The notes under the pieces were generated by a model. The model was not told where the DNA came from. It saw nothing but the letters and a program-made list of their open reading frames with translations, and did no database searches. A stretch of 64,000 nucleotides of DNA, taken from NCBI RefSeq assembly GCF_041737845.1, contig NZ_JBGSQX010000008.1, positions 1 through 64,000 of the forward strand. Direction: 5' to 3'. Shown here piece after piece: positions 1-8,551 of the stretch. This stretch comes from Desulfococcus sp041737845. Lineage in GTDB: Bacteria > Desulfobacterota > Desulfobacteria > Desulfobacterales > Desulfococcaceae. The position numbers and the translations under genes are program-made. Position 1 is the first letter of the stretch; each line of letters opens with the position of its first letter.

Positions 1-1
1 C

Positions 2-931
2 CATGTCAACGGCTACATGGACAACATCGTCGATTTCATCCGGCAAAAGCACAACCTGCCCCGGATCAACCTCATGGGCATCTGCATGGGCGGCGCCTTT
101 TCCGTGATGTATTCGGCCCTCCACCCCGAAAAGATCAAGAACCTCGTCACCACCGTGACGCCCACCCACTTCGATACGGACACCGGCCTCCTCCATATCT
201 GGATGAAGAACACCCGGGCGCTGGAGATGGGCGACGCTTACGGCAACATGCCGGGGGACGTGATGAACCTGGCCTTCCTGCTCCTCAACCCCGCGCGGCT
301 CATCCTTGACAAATACGTCGGTTTCTTCGAGCACATGGACAACAAGGAGTTCGTGGAGAACTTCGTCCGCATGGAGAAGTGGATCTTCGACAGCCCGGAT
401 ATTCCCGGGGCAACCTTCCGGCAGTTCATCGAGGACCTCTACAAGAAGAACCTCCTGATCCAGAACAAGATGGAACTGGGCGGCCGCCGGGTCGACCTCA
501 AGAAGATCACCATGCCCCTGCTCAACATCTACGGCAAGTTCGACCACCTGGTGCCGCCCGCGGCATGCGAGCGCCTGACCGCGGCGGTGGGCAGCGAGGA
601 CACCGAGGACCTCTGCCTCAATACGGGCCATATCGGCATCTATGTCAGTTCCAGGTATCAGGCGGAGTTCGCCCCCAAGATTGCGGGGTGGCTGAAGGCG
701 CGGGAGGGTGACCGGAAGGCGGCGGCTCCGCGGAAACAGGCAGCCTCCCCGCCGGTGAAGAAAACCAGAACACCCTCGACGGGCAAGACTGTCTCAAGGC
801 TGGCGTCAAGCCGACGGTCCGCCGACGAGAAAAGACGAAAAACCGCTGGCGTCGTGAAGGCGGAACCGGTTAGAGCTGAAAGAAGAATTGGGACATCCTT
901 AAAAAAAAGCACGCCAAACAAAAATATCTGA
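2..931 (+). CDS. phaC: Polyhydroxyalkanoate synthase PhaC, class III type (5' partial)
   Basis: The gene runs in from before the window; the frame is open from base 2. The enzyme polymerises (R)-3-hydroxyacyl-CoA into storage polyester at the granule surface. Counting from the internal Met at base 17, the lipase-like box GICMGG holds the nucleophile Cys23, the Asp of the triad is D176 in GKFDHLVPP and the His is H205 in NTGHIG, so the catalytic residues are all present. From about residue 231 the protein continues into a basic Ala/Lys/Arg/Ser/Pro-rich tail of about 75 residues that is not part of the synthase fold. A PhaJ-like hydratase lies downstream on the same strand, which fits a PHA locus. 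The family call is firm; the assignment to class III is from the overall match and the absence of a long N-terminal region cannot be checked here. Confidence 0.9.
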   Translation, partial: HVNGYMDNIVDFIRQKHNLPRINLMGICMGGAFSVMYSALHPEKIKNLVTTVTPTHFDTDTGLLHIWMKNTRALEMGDAYGNMPGDVMNLAFLLLNPARLILDKYVGFFEHMDNKEFVENFVRMEKWIFDSPDIPGATFRQFIEDLYKKNLLIQNKMELGGRRVDLKKITMPLLNIYGKFDHLVPPAACERLTAAVGSEDTEDLCLNTGHIGIYVSSRYQAEFAPKIAGWLKAREGDRKAAAPRKQAASPPVKKTRTPSTGKTVSRLASSRRSADEKRRKTAGVVKAEPVRAERRIGTSLKKSTPNKNI

Positions 932-988
932 AGGAGATCCCTTCAACAACGAATTCAATATGCATCGACGGGAAGAAGGAGGAATGGA

Positions 989-2038
989 ATGAGCGTCAAC
1001 AAAGATTACTTCAAAACCTTCTGCAAGATCAGCAAGGCCATCGGCTCCACCTTGAAGCGGGACGATCTGCTGGACCTGATTGTGGGAAGCGCCATCGAGG
1101 CCATGGACGCCAAGGCGGCCAGCCTGTTCCTGGAAGACAAGGCGAAGGGAGTTTTTGTGTCGGTGTGCCAGAAAGGCTTGTCCGACAGCTATCTCCATTC
1201 AGACCCGTATCGGGTGCAGAAGATGAGCGACGAGATGATGACAAATGGGTGCATCGCGTTCGAGGACGTCGCGAGCGATGAACGCATCCTCAACCGGCAG
1301 GCCAAGATCGATGAGGGCATCGCCTCGATTCTGGTCGTTCCCGTGATGGTCGAGGGAAGGATGATCGGGGTGCTCAGCCTCTATACCGCCGACGTCAGGC
1401 ATTTTTCCAAGGAGGACATCGAATTCCTGGGCGCGCTGGCCGATCAGGGCGGCGTCGCCATCCAGAATTCCCGCCTGCTCCATCGGATCACCCGGAATAC
1501 TAAACTGTTCCATGATCTGGCCGACAGCATCAATTCTACGAACCTGGACATCAAGAAAATCCTCCACATCATGACGGCGGATATCGCGGAGGCTTTCAAT
1601 ATGAAAGGCGTCAACATCCGCCTCCTGAACAGGGATACGGATACCCTCGACATGGTGGCCAGCTACGGCTTGAGTGAAGAGTTCATCAACAAGGGCCCGG
1701 TCCACAAGGAAAAAAGCGTCAGCCAGGCCCTCGAGGGGGAGACCGTGGTGATCCCGGACGCCTCCGCCGACGAACGGGTGGAATACCGGGATGCCGTGAA
1801 GAAAGAGGGGATCGTCTCGATGCTCGTGGTTCCCATTCAATCGGGAGACGAGATTATCGGCGTGATGCGCCTGTGCAGCGGGGAGGCGCGGGAATTCAGC
1901 GAGGACATGATCCTCCTGGTCGAGGCCCTGGCGCACCAGGGTGGCCTCGCCATTCAGAATGCCTCCATGTACCTGTCGCTGCAGGAAGATAAGAACAGCC
2001 TGGAAAAGGATATCTGGAGCCACCGGTCCTGGTTTTAG
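989..2038 (+). CDS. Tandem GAF-domain protein
   Basis: The 349-residue protein is built from two GAF domains, roughly residues 20-160 and 190-335, joined by a helical linker. Each carries the usual core ending in a hydrophobic stretch followed by a helix (LVVPVMVEGRMIGVLSLY and LVVPIQSGDEIIGVMRL). GAF domains bind small ligands or sense redox state. No histidine kinase, GGDEF or DNA-binding module follows, so this is a stand-alone sensor that presumably works through a partner. A strong GAAGGAGG ribosome site sits just before the ATG. It lies between phaC and the PhaJ-like gene on the same strand, so a link with polymer metabolism is possible but is inference. Confidence 0.85.
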   Translation: MSVNKDYFKTFCKISKAIGSTLKRDDLLDLIVGSAIEAMDAKAASLFLEDKAKGVFVSVCQKGLSDSYLHSDPYRVQKMSDEMMTNGCIAFEDVASDERILNRQAKIDEGIASILVVPVMVEGRMIGVLSLYTADVRHFSKEDIEFLGALADQGGVAIQNSRLLHRITRNTKLFHDLADSINSTNLDIKKILHIMTADIAEAFNMKGVNIRLLNRDTDTLDMVASYGLSEEFINKGPVHKEKSVSQALEGETVVIPDASADERVEYRDAVKKEGIVSMLVVPIQSGDEIIGVMRLCSGEAREFSEDMILLVEALAHQGGLAIQNASMYLSLQEDKNSLEKDIWSHRSWF

Positions 2039-2115
2039 GGTGGATTTACCTTCATGGCACGCCATGACGTTGGTGGCGATGATATGGTTTCGGTAACACA
2101 AAAAAGGAGAAGAGC

Positions 2116-2541
2116 ATGACTGGAAAGACGATGGCGGAGATTCAAACAGGCGATGCAGCAGAATTTTCCAAGACCGTTTCGGAAACGGACATCTACCTTT
2201 ATGCCGGCATTACCGGGGATTTCAATCCCGCCCACATCAACGCCGCTCACGCCGAGAAGACGTTCTTCAAAACCCGTATCGCCCACGGCATGCTTACGGC
2301 CGGGTTCATATCCACGATCCTGGGGACGCTTCTGCCCGGACCCGGGACGATTTATCTCAAGCAGGAGCTTCGTTTCCTGGCACCGGTGAGGATCGGGGAC
2401 ACCATCACGGCCAGGGCTGAAGTGACGGCAAAGATGGAAGACAAGAACAAGCTCACCCTCAAAACAACCTGCACCAACCAGGACGGTACGGTGGTTCTCG
2501 ACGGCGAGGCCATGGTCAGTCCGCCCAAAGCGCCCCGCTGA
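2116..2541 (+). CDS. phaJ: MaoC-family (R)-specific enoyl-CoA hydratase, PhaJ-like
   Basis: This 141-residue hot-dog-fold protein hydrates trans-2-enoyl-CoA to (R)-3-hydroxyacyl-CoA. The diagnostic hydratase-2 motif is seen at about residues 32-55: AGITGDFNPAHINAAHAEKT with the catalytic Asp and His, followed by RIAHGML. Its length is typical for PhaJ. The position downstream of PHA synthase suggests it feeds monomers from beta-oxidation into polymer. The AAAAAGGAGAAG sequence just before the ATG is a good ribosome site. Related MaoC proteins act in other fatty-acid routes, so the PhaJ name depends on the context. Confidence 0.85.
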   Translation: MTGKTMAEIQTGDAAEFSKTVSETDIYLYAGITGDFNPAHINAAHAEKTFFKTRIAHGMLTAGFISTILGTLLPGPGTIYLKQELRFLAPVRIGDTITARAEVTAKMEDKNKLTLKTTCTNQDGTVVLDGEAMVSPPKAPR

Positions 2542-2560
2542 AGCCGCCCCTGCGGCAAAC

Positions 2561-2587
2561 GGAGGGGCGCTGTGCCGGCGCCCCTCC
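2561..2587. terminator. Strong hairpin between convergent genes
   Basis: A perfect 10-bp stem (GGAGGGGCGC paired with GCGCCCCTCC) closes a 7-base loop between the stop codon of the MaoC gene and the end of the oppositely oriented PilZ gene. No T-run follows on either strand, so it is not a textbook intrinsic terminator. Its place between convergent genes suggests it protects or ends both transcripts. Confidence 0.4.
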
Positions 2588-2632
2588 ACGTCGCCCGATT
2601 GCGCGTGCCTTTCTAACCTTCCGTCTTCCGCC

Positions 2633-3085
2633 TCAAATCACATTGCCCAGCAGATAGTTTTCGACGCAAGTTTCGATTTTCCCTTTGGACATGGCGCAGA
2701 GGCGGTCCCGGCACTCCTCGCAAACGTCGACGGTGTCCGTGTCGCTGCGGTGGATCTCCTTGCCGCAGAATACGCATTTTCTTGAAAACAGCCTCACCCC
2801 GATCCTGTAGGTGGGGGTCTTTGTCTTCCTCTCCTTCAGACACCAGCGGACCTCTCCAAGGTAATCTGGGGTGGGTCTGGCGCCGTTCGGGCTTGCGGTC
2901 GTTTCCGCCATGGTGATCAGGATGCCGGTTCCGGGTTTCAGTTCGTGTTCCGTAATAAAGGACATGCCCCCGCTGCTTTTCTCGAGGAGTTTCCCTTTAT
3001 GACACTCCGCCGTCCTGCTTTCCGTGAAACGAATGGCGGTTTTCTTGCTGGTCCGCGAAAAGGCTCTGTAGGTGATGGCGCTCAT
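2633..3085 (-). CDS. PilZ-domain-like protein with C-terminal zinc ribbon
   Basis: The chosen start (base 3085) gives 150 residues and is preceded by CAGGGAGGTCACCC, a good ribosome site; the open frame continues upstream but without family likeness. The first 90 residues resemble a PilZ domain: an arginine-containing N-terminal strand (FSRTSKKTAIRF), then KSSGGMSF and LKPGTGILI, matching the S-x-G-G-hydrophobic motif seen in c-di-GMP receptors. The C-terminal 45 residues contain two CxxC pairs (CVFC and CEEC) expected to bind zinc. The canonical RxxxR motif is not clean, so c-di-GMP binding is uncertain. It stands alone, convergent with the upstream PHA genes. Confidence 0.6.
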   Translation of the reverse strand: MSAITYRAFSRTSKKTAIRFTESRTAECHKGKLLEKSSGGMSFITEHELKPGTGILITMAETTASPNGARPTPDYLGEVRWCLKERKTKTPTYRIGVRLFSRKCVFCGKEIHRSDTDTVDVCEECRDRLCAMSKGKIETCVENYLLGNVI

Positions 3086-3361
3086 GGGTGACCTCCCTGT
3101 TGCCTTGCTTGAAACCACGAAAAGAACGGTCTTCAGCCTGTTGATCCGATGGTGGCCGGGCGGAAGGGGGATGGCGGTTCTGGAGTCGCGGCGGGAGAAG
3201 GGGTCGAGGGCGTCTGGTTTGATTTGCAGCCATCGGTTCAAGAGCCTATGACCTGATGAACTCAGTCTGTCCTGATACCACAATATAATTTTGAAGATTG
3301 GGGCTGTCAATGTTTTTCAGCGGGCAGGCGCCCGGAAAGGCCTCCGGCCGCCTCACAGACC

Positions 3362-6094
3362 TCAGTGGGCCTCGGCCCAGTTTTCTCCGGTGCCGATGTT
3401 GACCTTCAGGGGCACCTTCAACTCGGGCCAGACGGTCTCCATGATTTCCGTGACCAGGCGCCGGACCGTTTCGATTTCGTCGGGGGGCGCCTCGAAAACC
3501 AGTTCGTCATGGACGGTGAGCAGCATGGCGGACCGGAGTTTCTTTTCTTTTAACGCCCGGTCGACGCGGATCATGGCCAGCTTGATCAGATCCGCGGCCG
3601 TTCCCTGGATCGGCGTGTTGACCGCGGTTCTCTCGGCAACCCCCCGAACGTTCTGATTCGTGCTGCGGATCTCGGGGAGCTGGCGGATCCGGCCCAGGAG
3701 CGTGCTGGTCATGCCCGTCCGTTCGGCGGTTTCGATGGCCTCATGGATAAAGTTCCGGACGCCCTTGTACCTGGCGAAATAGTTGTTGATGTATGTCTGT
3801 GCCATTTTCCGGCTGATGCCCAGCTCCTTCGACAGGCTGAAGGCGCCCATGCCGTAAATGATGCCGAAATTGATGGTTTTGGCCTGCCGCCGCAGTTCGG
3901 GGGTGATCATCTGGGGGAAGACCTGGAAGACCTCGGCGGCCGTCCGGCTGTGGATGTCCTCTTCCTCGACAAAGGCCTGGATGAGGATCTCGTCGCCGGA
4001 ATAATGGGCCAGCAGGCGCAGCTCGATCTGCGAATAGTCGGCGGCCATCAGGGTCCAGCCCTTCCGGGGGATGAAGGCCCTGCGGATCTCGATGCCCTCC
4101 TCGGACCGGATGGGGATGTTCTGTAGGTTGGGATCGGAGCTGCTGAGGCGCCCGGTGGCGGTGACCGTCTGGTTGTAGGAGGTGTGGATCCTGCCTGTTT
4201 CCGGGTGGATCATCTCCACCAGGGCATCGGCGTAGGTCGATTTCAGCTTGGCCAGGGTGCGGTGCCTCAGGATCAGGGCCGGCAGTTCGTGGTGCTCGGC
4301 CAGGGAAGTGAGGACCTCCACGTCCGTGGAATACCCGGTTTTCTTCTTGGTCTTTTTCTGCACCGGCAGTTTGAGCTTTTCGAAGAGAATATCGCCCATC
4401 TGCTGGGGGGAGTGGATGTTGAACCGCTCTCCGGCCATGGCGTATATTCCGTCTTCAAGTATCTCGATCTGTCCCTGAAATCTCTTGGAAAGAGCGGTCA
4501 GCCTGTCCCGGTCGACGCAGATCCCCCGCATCTCCATGTCTTTCAGGACGGGGATGAGGGGCGTCTCCACGGTTTCCATGAGCCGGAGAAGGCCCAGGTC
4601 CTCGAGCTTCCGCTTCAGCACCCCGTAAGCAGCCAGGGTTATGTCGGCGTCTTCGCATGCGTAGGGAACGGCCTTTTCGATGAGGACCATGCCGAACCCG
4701 ACCTGGGATTTCCCCTTGCCCGCGACCTCTTCGTAGGTGATGGTCCTGCGGCCCAGAAAATCGAGGGCGATGCGGTCCAGGTTGTGGGCCCTCTTGGAGG
4801 GATCGATCAGGTAGGAGGCCACCATGGTGTCGAAGGAAACCCCCGAAAGGCGGATACCGCAGCGGTCCAGCACCATCCAGTCGTATTTGATGTTCTGCCC
4901 GATCTTCTGGATGTCCGGGTTCTCCAGCACCGGTCGGAGCGTTTCTATGACCGTATCCCGGGGAAGCTGGGGCGGCGCCCCCAGGTATCGGTGCCCCACG
5001 GGGATGTAAAAGGCCTCGTTTTCCTTCATTGCGACGGAGATCCCGACAAGCTCCGCCCGCATGGGGTCAATGGCCGTGGTCTCGGTGTCCAGGGCGAAGG
5101 CCGGGCAGCCGGCAAGGCGCCGGACGAGGTCGTTCAGGGCCTTCTCGTCGAGGATCCCGGTGTAGGATGTTGAGGGTGTGTCCCGGGGCGCCGCCGCGGC
5201 ATAGATCCGGTGGAGTTCCTGAAACTCCAGATCCTTGAAGAGCGAAGCCAGCGCCCCGGCGTCGGGCTCGACCCGCTTGAAGGCATCGGGTTCGAAGCGG
5301 ATGGGCGCGTCGGTCCGGATGGTGACGAGATCCCGGCTGAGATAGGCCTGGTCCCTGTATCGGACCAGGTTCTCATGCCGCTTCTTCATGGTGATGGTGT
5401 CGACGGCCTGATAGAGGCCGTCCATGGAGCCGAAGTTTTTGATCAGGTCCAGCGCCGTCTTGGGGCCGATGCCCGGAACGCCGGGGATATTGTCCGAGGT
5501 GTCCCCGGAAAGCCCCATCACGTCGACAAGCTGGGCGGGTTCGATGCCGAATTTTTCCCGAACCGCGGAAAGGTCGGTAAGCGTGTCCTTCATCGGGTCC
5601 CAGATACTGGTCCTCTCGGAGACGATCTGAAGGAAATCCTTGTCTCCCGTGACGATGACGACGGCAACCCCCCGGGCCTCCGCCTGCCGGGCCAGGGTGC
5701 CGATGAGATCGTCCGCCTCGAACCCCTCGATCTCGAAAAGCGGAATGTTGAAGCCGCGGACGATGGCCTTGATGTAGGGGATCTGCACCGAAAGGTCTTC
5801 CGGCATGGGCGGCCGGTTGGCCTTGTAGGCCTCGTAGATATCATGCCGGAATGTCGGCCCTTTCATATCGAAGAGGACGGCCAGGAAGGCGGGCGCTTTT
5901 TCCGCCAGCATTTTTTTCAGCATGTTGGTGAATCCGAAAGCGGCGTTGGTGGGGAGACCCCGCGAGTTGGAAAGGCCTGCGCGGATGGCATGGTACGCCC
6001 GGTAGACATAGGCACTGCCGTCGATGAGATGGAGTGTGGATGGATCGGTCATGGCGGCCCTTTGCGGTTGTGGTGAATGGGTTTGAGTTGACAT
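3362..6094 (-). CDS. polA: DNA polymerase I
   Basis: This 910-residue protein has all three Pol I domains. Residues 1-310 form the 5'-3' flap nuclease (LIDGSAYVYRAYHAI, FEADDLIGTLA, and the GVPGIGPKTA helix-hairpin-helix). Residues about 330-510 form the 3'-5' exonuclease with DTET, QNIKYDW and the YACEDAD motif, so proofreading residues are kept, unlike in several Pol I lineages. The polymerase domain carries motif A (ADYSQIELR), motif B (RRQAKTINFGIIYG) and motif C (TVHDELVFE). The start at 6094 is supported by AGGAGG seven bases upstream; a second Met at codon 15 is possible. It repairs DNA and matures Okazaki fragments. Confidence 0.97.
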   Translation of the reverse strand: MSTQTHSPQPQRAAMTDPSTLHLIDGSAYVYRAYHAIRAGLSNSRGLPTNAAFGFTNMLKKMLAEKAPAFLAVLFDMKGPTFRHDIYEAYKANRPPMPEDLSVQIPYIKAIVRGFNIPLFEIEGFEADDLIGTLARQAEARGVAVVIVTGDKDFLQIVSERTSIWDPMKDTLTDLSAVREKFGIEPAQLVDVMGLSGDTSDNIPGVPGIGPKTALDLIKNFGSMDGLYQAVDTITMKKRHENLVRYRDQAYLSRDLVTIRTDAPIRFEPDAFKRVEPDAGALASLFKDLEFQELHRIYAAAAPRDTPSTSYTGILDEKALNDLVRRLAGCPAFALDTETTAIDPMRAELVGISVAMKENEAFYIPVGHRYLGAPPQLPRDTVIETLRPVLENPDIQKIGQNIKYDWMVLDRCGIRLSGVSFDTMVASYLIDPSKRAHNLDRIALDFLGRRTITYEEVAGKGKSQVGFGMVLIEKAVPYACEDADITLAAYGVLKRKLEDLGLLRLMETVETPLIPVLKDMEMRGICVDRDRLTALSKRFQGQIEILEDGIYAMAGERFNIHSPQQMGDILFEKLKLPVQKKTKKKTGYSTDVEVLTSLAEHHELPALILRHRTLAKLKSTYADALVEMIHPETGRIHTSYNQTVTATGRLSSSDPNLQNIPIRSEEGIEIRRAFIPRKGWTLMAADYSQIELRLLAHYSGDEILIQAFVEEEDIHSRTAAEVFQVFPQMITPELRRQAKTINFGIIYGMGAFSLSKELGISRKMAQTYINNYFARYKGVRNFIHEAIETAERTGMTSTLLGRIRQLPEIRSTNQNVRGVAERTAVNTPIQGTAADLIKLAMIRVDRALKEKKLRSAMLLTVHDELVFEAPPDEIETVRRLVTEIMETVWPELKVPLKVNIGTGENWAEAH

Positions 6095-6147
6095 GCCCCG
6101 CCTCCTGAATTAGATTTCGAAATATTTCAGGTAATCATCTCCGCAGC

Positions 6148-6642
6148 ATGGGTGTATCTGTATCATCAACCGCCGGGTACGACAAGTACAGGGGGCATGA
6201 AAAATTGAAAAAAGGCGAAATCCTTACCGATCAGAGAAAGATCCTGTCCGTGCTTCAGGAGGCCAGAACCATCGCCGTTTTGGGGCTGAGCCCGAAACCG
6301 GACCGGGACTCCTATCGCGTGGCCCGGTATCTTCAGGACGAAGGCTACCGGATTCTGCCGATCCGGCCGGCCCAGAAGGAGATCCTGGGAGAAAAGGCTT
6401 ACAACGGTCTTGAGGAGATCGATGAACCGGTGGATATCGTGGATGCGTTTCGATCGAGCGATCAGATCATGGCCCATGTCCCCGGGGTGATCCGCCTGCG
6501 GCCCAGGGTTTTCTGGATGCAACTGGGCATTGAGCATCCGGGGGCGGCGGGGATGCTCATGGATGCGGGAATCGATGTTGTCATGAACCGCTGTATTAAG
6601 GTGGAGCATGAAAACCTCTTCAGAAAAAAGATCATCGTTTAA
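6148..6642 (+). CDS. CoA-binding Rossmann protein, YccU-like
   Basis: The protein matches the small CoA-binding family of YccU: a Rossmann start (TIAVLGLSPKPDRDSYRVARYL), the hydrophobic strand GYRILPIRP, PVDIVDAFRSSD, and the conserved end VFWMQLGIEHPGAAGMLMDAGIDVVMNRCI. Its biochemical role is not established. The ATG at 6148 has a weak ribosome site; a TTG at 6205 preceded by AGGGGG gives a start closer to that of relatives and may be the true one. The 3' end overlaps the next small gene by 35 bases, which suggests translational coupling. It is divergent from polA. Confidence 0.85.
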   Translation: MGVSVSSTAGYDKYRGHEKLKKGEILTDQRKILSVLQEARTIAVLGLSPKPDRDSYRVARYLQDEGYRILPIRPAQKEILGEKAYNGLEEIDEPVDIVDAFRSSDQIMAHVPGVIRLRPRVFWMQLGIEHPGAAGMLMDAGIDVVMNRCIKVEHENLFRKKIIV

Positions 6643-6835
6643 AGAGCGCCGCCGGCGCTTTCGCGATGGCCCATGCCACTGCTGCGGGGGCGGGCCGCTT
6701 TTCAAATGGCAGTGCCGCTGTGGATTTGCCATCTGCCAGGCGTGCATGGGCGAGAATGTCTGGGGCATGTCCTGCAACGGCATTACCTGGCAGTGCCCGG
6801 ATTGCGGGGACCACAACGGCTTCGGGAATCAATAA
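6608..6835 (+). CDS. Small zinc-ribbon protein
   Basis: This 75-residue product starts inside the end of the CoA-binding gene and has AAGGTGGAGC just before its ATG. It holds four cysteine pairs: CHCC, CRCG followed by CQAC, then CPDC near the C-terminus, so it probably binds one or two zinc ions. A basic N-terminus (MKTSSEKRSSFKERRRRFRD) precedes them. I do not recognise a named family. The overlap with the upstream gene and the 30-base gap to another zinc-ribbon gene suggest a three-gene operon. The cysteine spacing makes it unlikely to be a chance frame. Confidence 0.65.
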   Translation: MKTSSEKRSSFKERRRRFRDGPCHCCGGGPLFKWQCRCGFAICQACMGENVWGMSCNGITWQCPDCGDHNGFGNQ

Positions 6836-6865
6836 CGGACCGACATACATCAGAGGAGTCATTAA

Positions 6866-7540
6866 ATGGCGTTTGAAACCAAGGAAGAGGTCTTTGAGCG
6901 GGTGATCCTTCAGAAAAGACCTCTTTGCAAATATTGTCAACAGGAGATGAGCATATGGGAGGCCCCGGATATGGTGATTGACGACGGCCTGGGATGGGGA
7001 ACGCCGTATATGTTCGTCTGTTTCAACGACGCGTGCCGGCTTTATGCCCAGGGATGGGACAACATCCGGGAGAATTACGGCCGCACGGCGTCCTACCGGT
7101 GCATCTGCTATCCGGGAACCGAGAACTTCGAGTGCATGTCCGTGTACGGCCCCCAGGGCGGCCATGGTCAGATCATCGAGGAAGAGGCCCTGGCCAGACA
7201 AAAGGAGATTGAGGCCAGGATCGGGAAGGGTTTGTCGACCCTTGAGGCATGTGCCGGTGAGAGCGGCGGAGAGACGGCCTTGAGGATCCTCATGGATGCC
7301 GATGAACCGATGCGGGTTCGGGTGAAGGCCGCCGAGATCCTGGGCGAGCTGGGCCGCAGCGATGCCGTAGAACCGCTCAAGAACAAGAAATTCGGCAACG
7401 ATATCCTGCGAAAGCGGGCGGCGGAAGCCGTCGACAGAATTCATGAACGCCATTTCACGCGGGAATGCCCTTTCTGCGCCGAGATCGTCAAGAAGCGGGC
7501 CAAAATCTGCAAGCACTGCGGTCGTGAACTCACCGAATAA
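6866..7540 (+). CDS. Zinc-ribbon protein with HEAT-like repeats
   Basis: The 224-residue protein has an N-terminal part with CKYC, CFNDAC and CICY, a middle helical stretch (about 140-195: MRVRVKAAEILGELGRSDAVEPLKNK, a HEAT/PBS-lyase-type repeat), and a C-terminal zinc ribbon CPFC...CKHCGRELTE. Such architectures are frequent conserved hypotheticals in sulfate-reducing Desulfobacterota. The repeat suggests a protein-interaction role, but no function is known to me. The ATG is preceded by CAGAGGAG. It follows the small zinc-ribbon gene by 30 bases and probably shares its transcript. Confidence 0.75.
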   Translation: MAFETKEEVFERVILQKRPLCKYCQQEMSIWEAPDMVIDDGLGWGTPYMFVCFNDACRLYAQGWDNIRENYGRTASYRCICYPGTENFECMSVYGPQGGHGQIIEEEALARQKEIEARIGKGLSTLEACAGESGGETALRILMDADEPMRVRVKAAEILGELGRSDAVEPLKNKKFGNDILRKRAAEAVDRIHERHFTRECPFCAEIVKKRAKICKHCGRELTE

Positions 7541-7581
7541 AGGGCTGCCGCATACAACGTCCCATAACCCATCACAATCCT

Positions 7582-7602
7582 CCCCGCCGGATACCGGCGG
7601 GG
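7582..7602. terminator. GC-rich hairpin after the zinc-ribbon operon
   Basis: A 9-bp perfect stem CCCCGCCGG / CCGGCGGGG with a three-base loop lies between the zinc-ribbon operon and the transporter gene. No T-tract follows, so termination is only suggested. Confidence 0.35.
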
Positions 7603-7624
7603 GCTCACCCTGGAACCCCCATCC

Positions 7625-8533
7625 ATGCTTAGCGTCTATTTGAAGCTCTTCATGACCGCGCTCTTCTGGGGAGGCACCTTCGTGGCCGGCCGGATGCTGG
7701 CCGGTCATATCACCCCCTGCGCCGCGGCATTCCTCCGGTTTGCCGTGGCCTCGGGTTTCCTCCTTCTGCTGACCTGGAAGATGGAGGGTCGGCTGCCATC
7801 CGTGGGTCGGCGGCAGATTCTTCCCCTGTTTCTGCTGGGAATGACCGGCATCTTCTCCTACAACATCTTTTTTTTCAAGGGGCTCGAGCTGATCAGCGCC
7901 GGCCGCGCGGCCCTCATCATCGCCCTGAACCCGATTTTCATCTCCGTCTGTTCGGGGCTGTTTTTCAGGGAGCGGTTGACCGTTGTCAAGATGGCCGGCA
8001 TCCTGATATCGGTCACCGGCGCGGTGATCGTCATCTCCCGGGGGAATCTCGGGGCCGTCCTGAGCGAGGGCGCGGGGTTGGGGGAGTTCTACATCTTCTG
8101 CTGCGTTTTGAGCTGGGTCGCCTTTTCCCTGATCGGGAAGACGGTCCTCTCCGGCATTACCCCCTTGATCTCGGTGACCTATGCATCGGCCGTGGGTGCC
8201 GTGGCCTTGTTCGTGCCGGCATACCTTGAAGGGATGATCCCCCGGATGGGGGAATACACGGCCCTCGTCTGGCTCAGCGTCGTCTATCTGGGGCTCTTCG
8301 GCACGGTGATCGGCTTCATCTGGTACTATGAGGGCATCCAGGCCATCGGCCCCACCAAGGCGGGACTCTTCATCAATTTCGTGCCGGTCAGCGCCATCGT
8401 GCTGGCCTTTTTCATCCTGGGCGAGCCGGTGACCCTCTCCCTGCTGGTGGGCGCCGTCCTCGTCGGCTGCGGCGTCTTTCTGACGAACATGAGGCCCGGG
8501 GCACGGTGCGTGCCGGCCTCCTCCGCGACCTGA
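7625..8533 (+). CDS. EamA/DMT-family inner-membrane transporter
   Basis: The 302-residue protein has ten predicted transmembrane segments in two EamA repeats, the typical size and layout of the drug/metabolite exporter superfamily (RhaT/YdcZ group). Family hallmarks include the opening LFWGGTFVAGRML, the FLRFAVASGFLLLL helix and the second-repeat ending GPTKAGLFINFVPVSAIVLAFFILGEP. Substrates of such proteins (amino acids, metabolites, drugs) cannot be told from sequence. It is convergent with cobD and separated from the zinc-ribbon genes by a hairpin, so it is likely transcribed separately. Confidence 0.9.
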   Translation: MLSVYLKLFMTALFWGGTFVAGRMLAGHITPCAAAFLRFAVASGFLLLLTWKMEGRLPSVGRRQILPLFLLGMTGIFSYNIFFFKGLELISAGRAALIIALNPIFISVCSGLFFRERLTVVKMAGILISVTGAVIVISRGNLGAVLSEGAGLGEFYIFCCVLSWVAFSLIGKTVLSGITPLISVTYASAVGAVALFVPAYLEGMIPRMGEYTALVWLSVVYLGLFGTVIGFIWYYEGIQAIGPTKAGLFINFVPVSAIVLAFFILGEPVTLSLLVGAVLVGCGVFLTNMRPGARCVPASSAT

Positions 8534-8551
8534 CGACGGCCGTTCCCCGTT

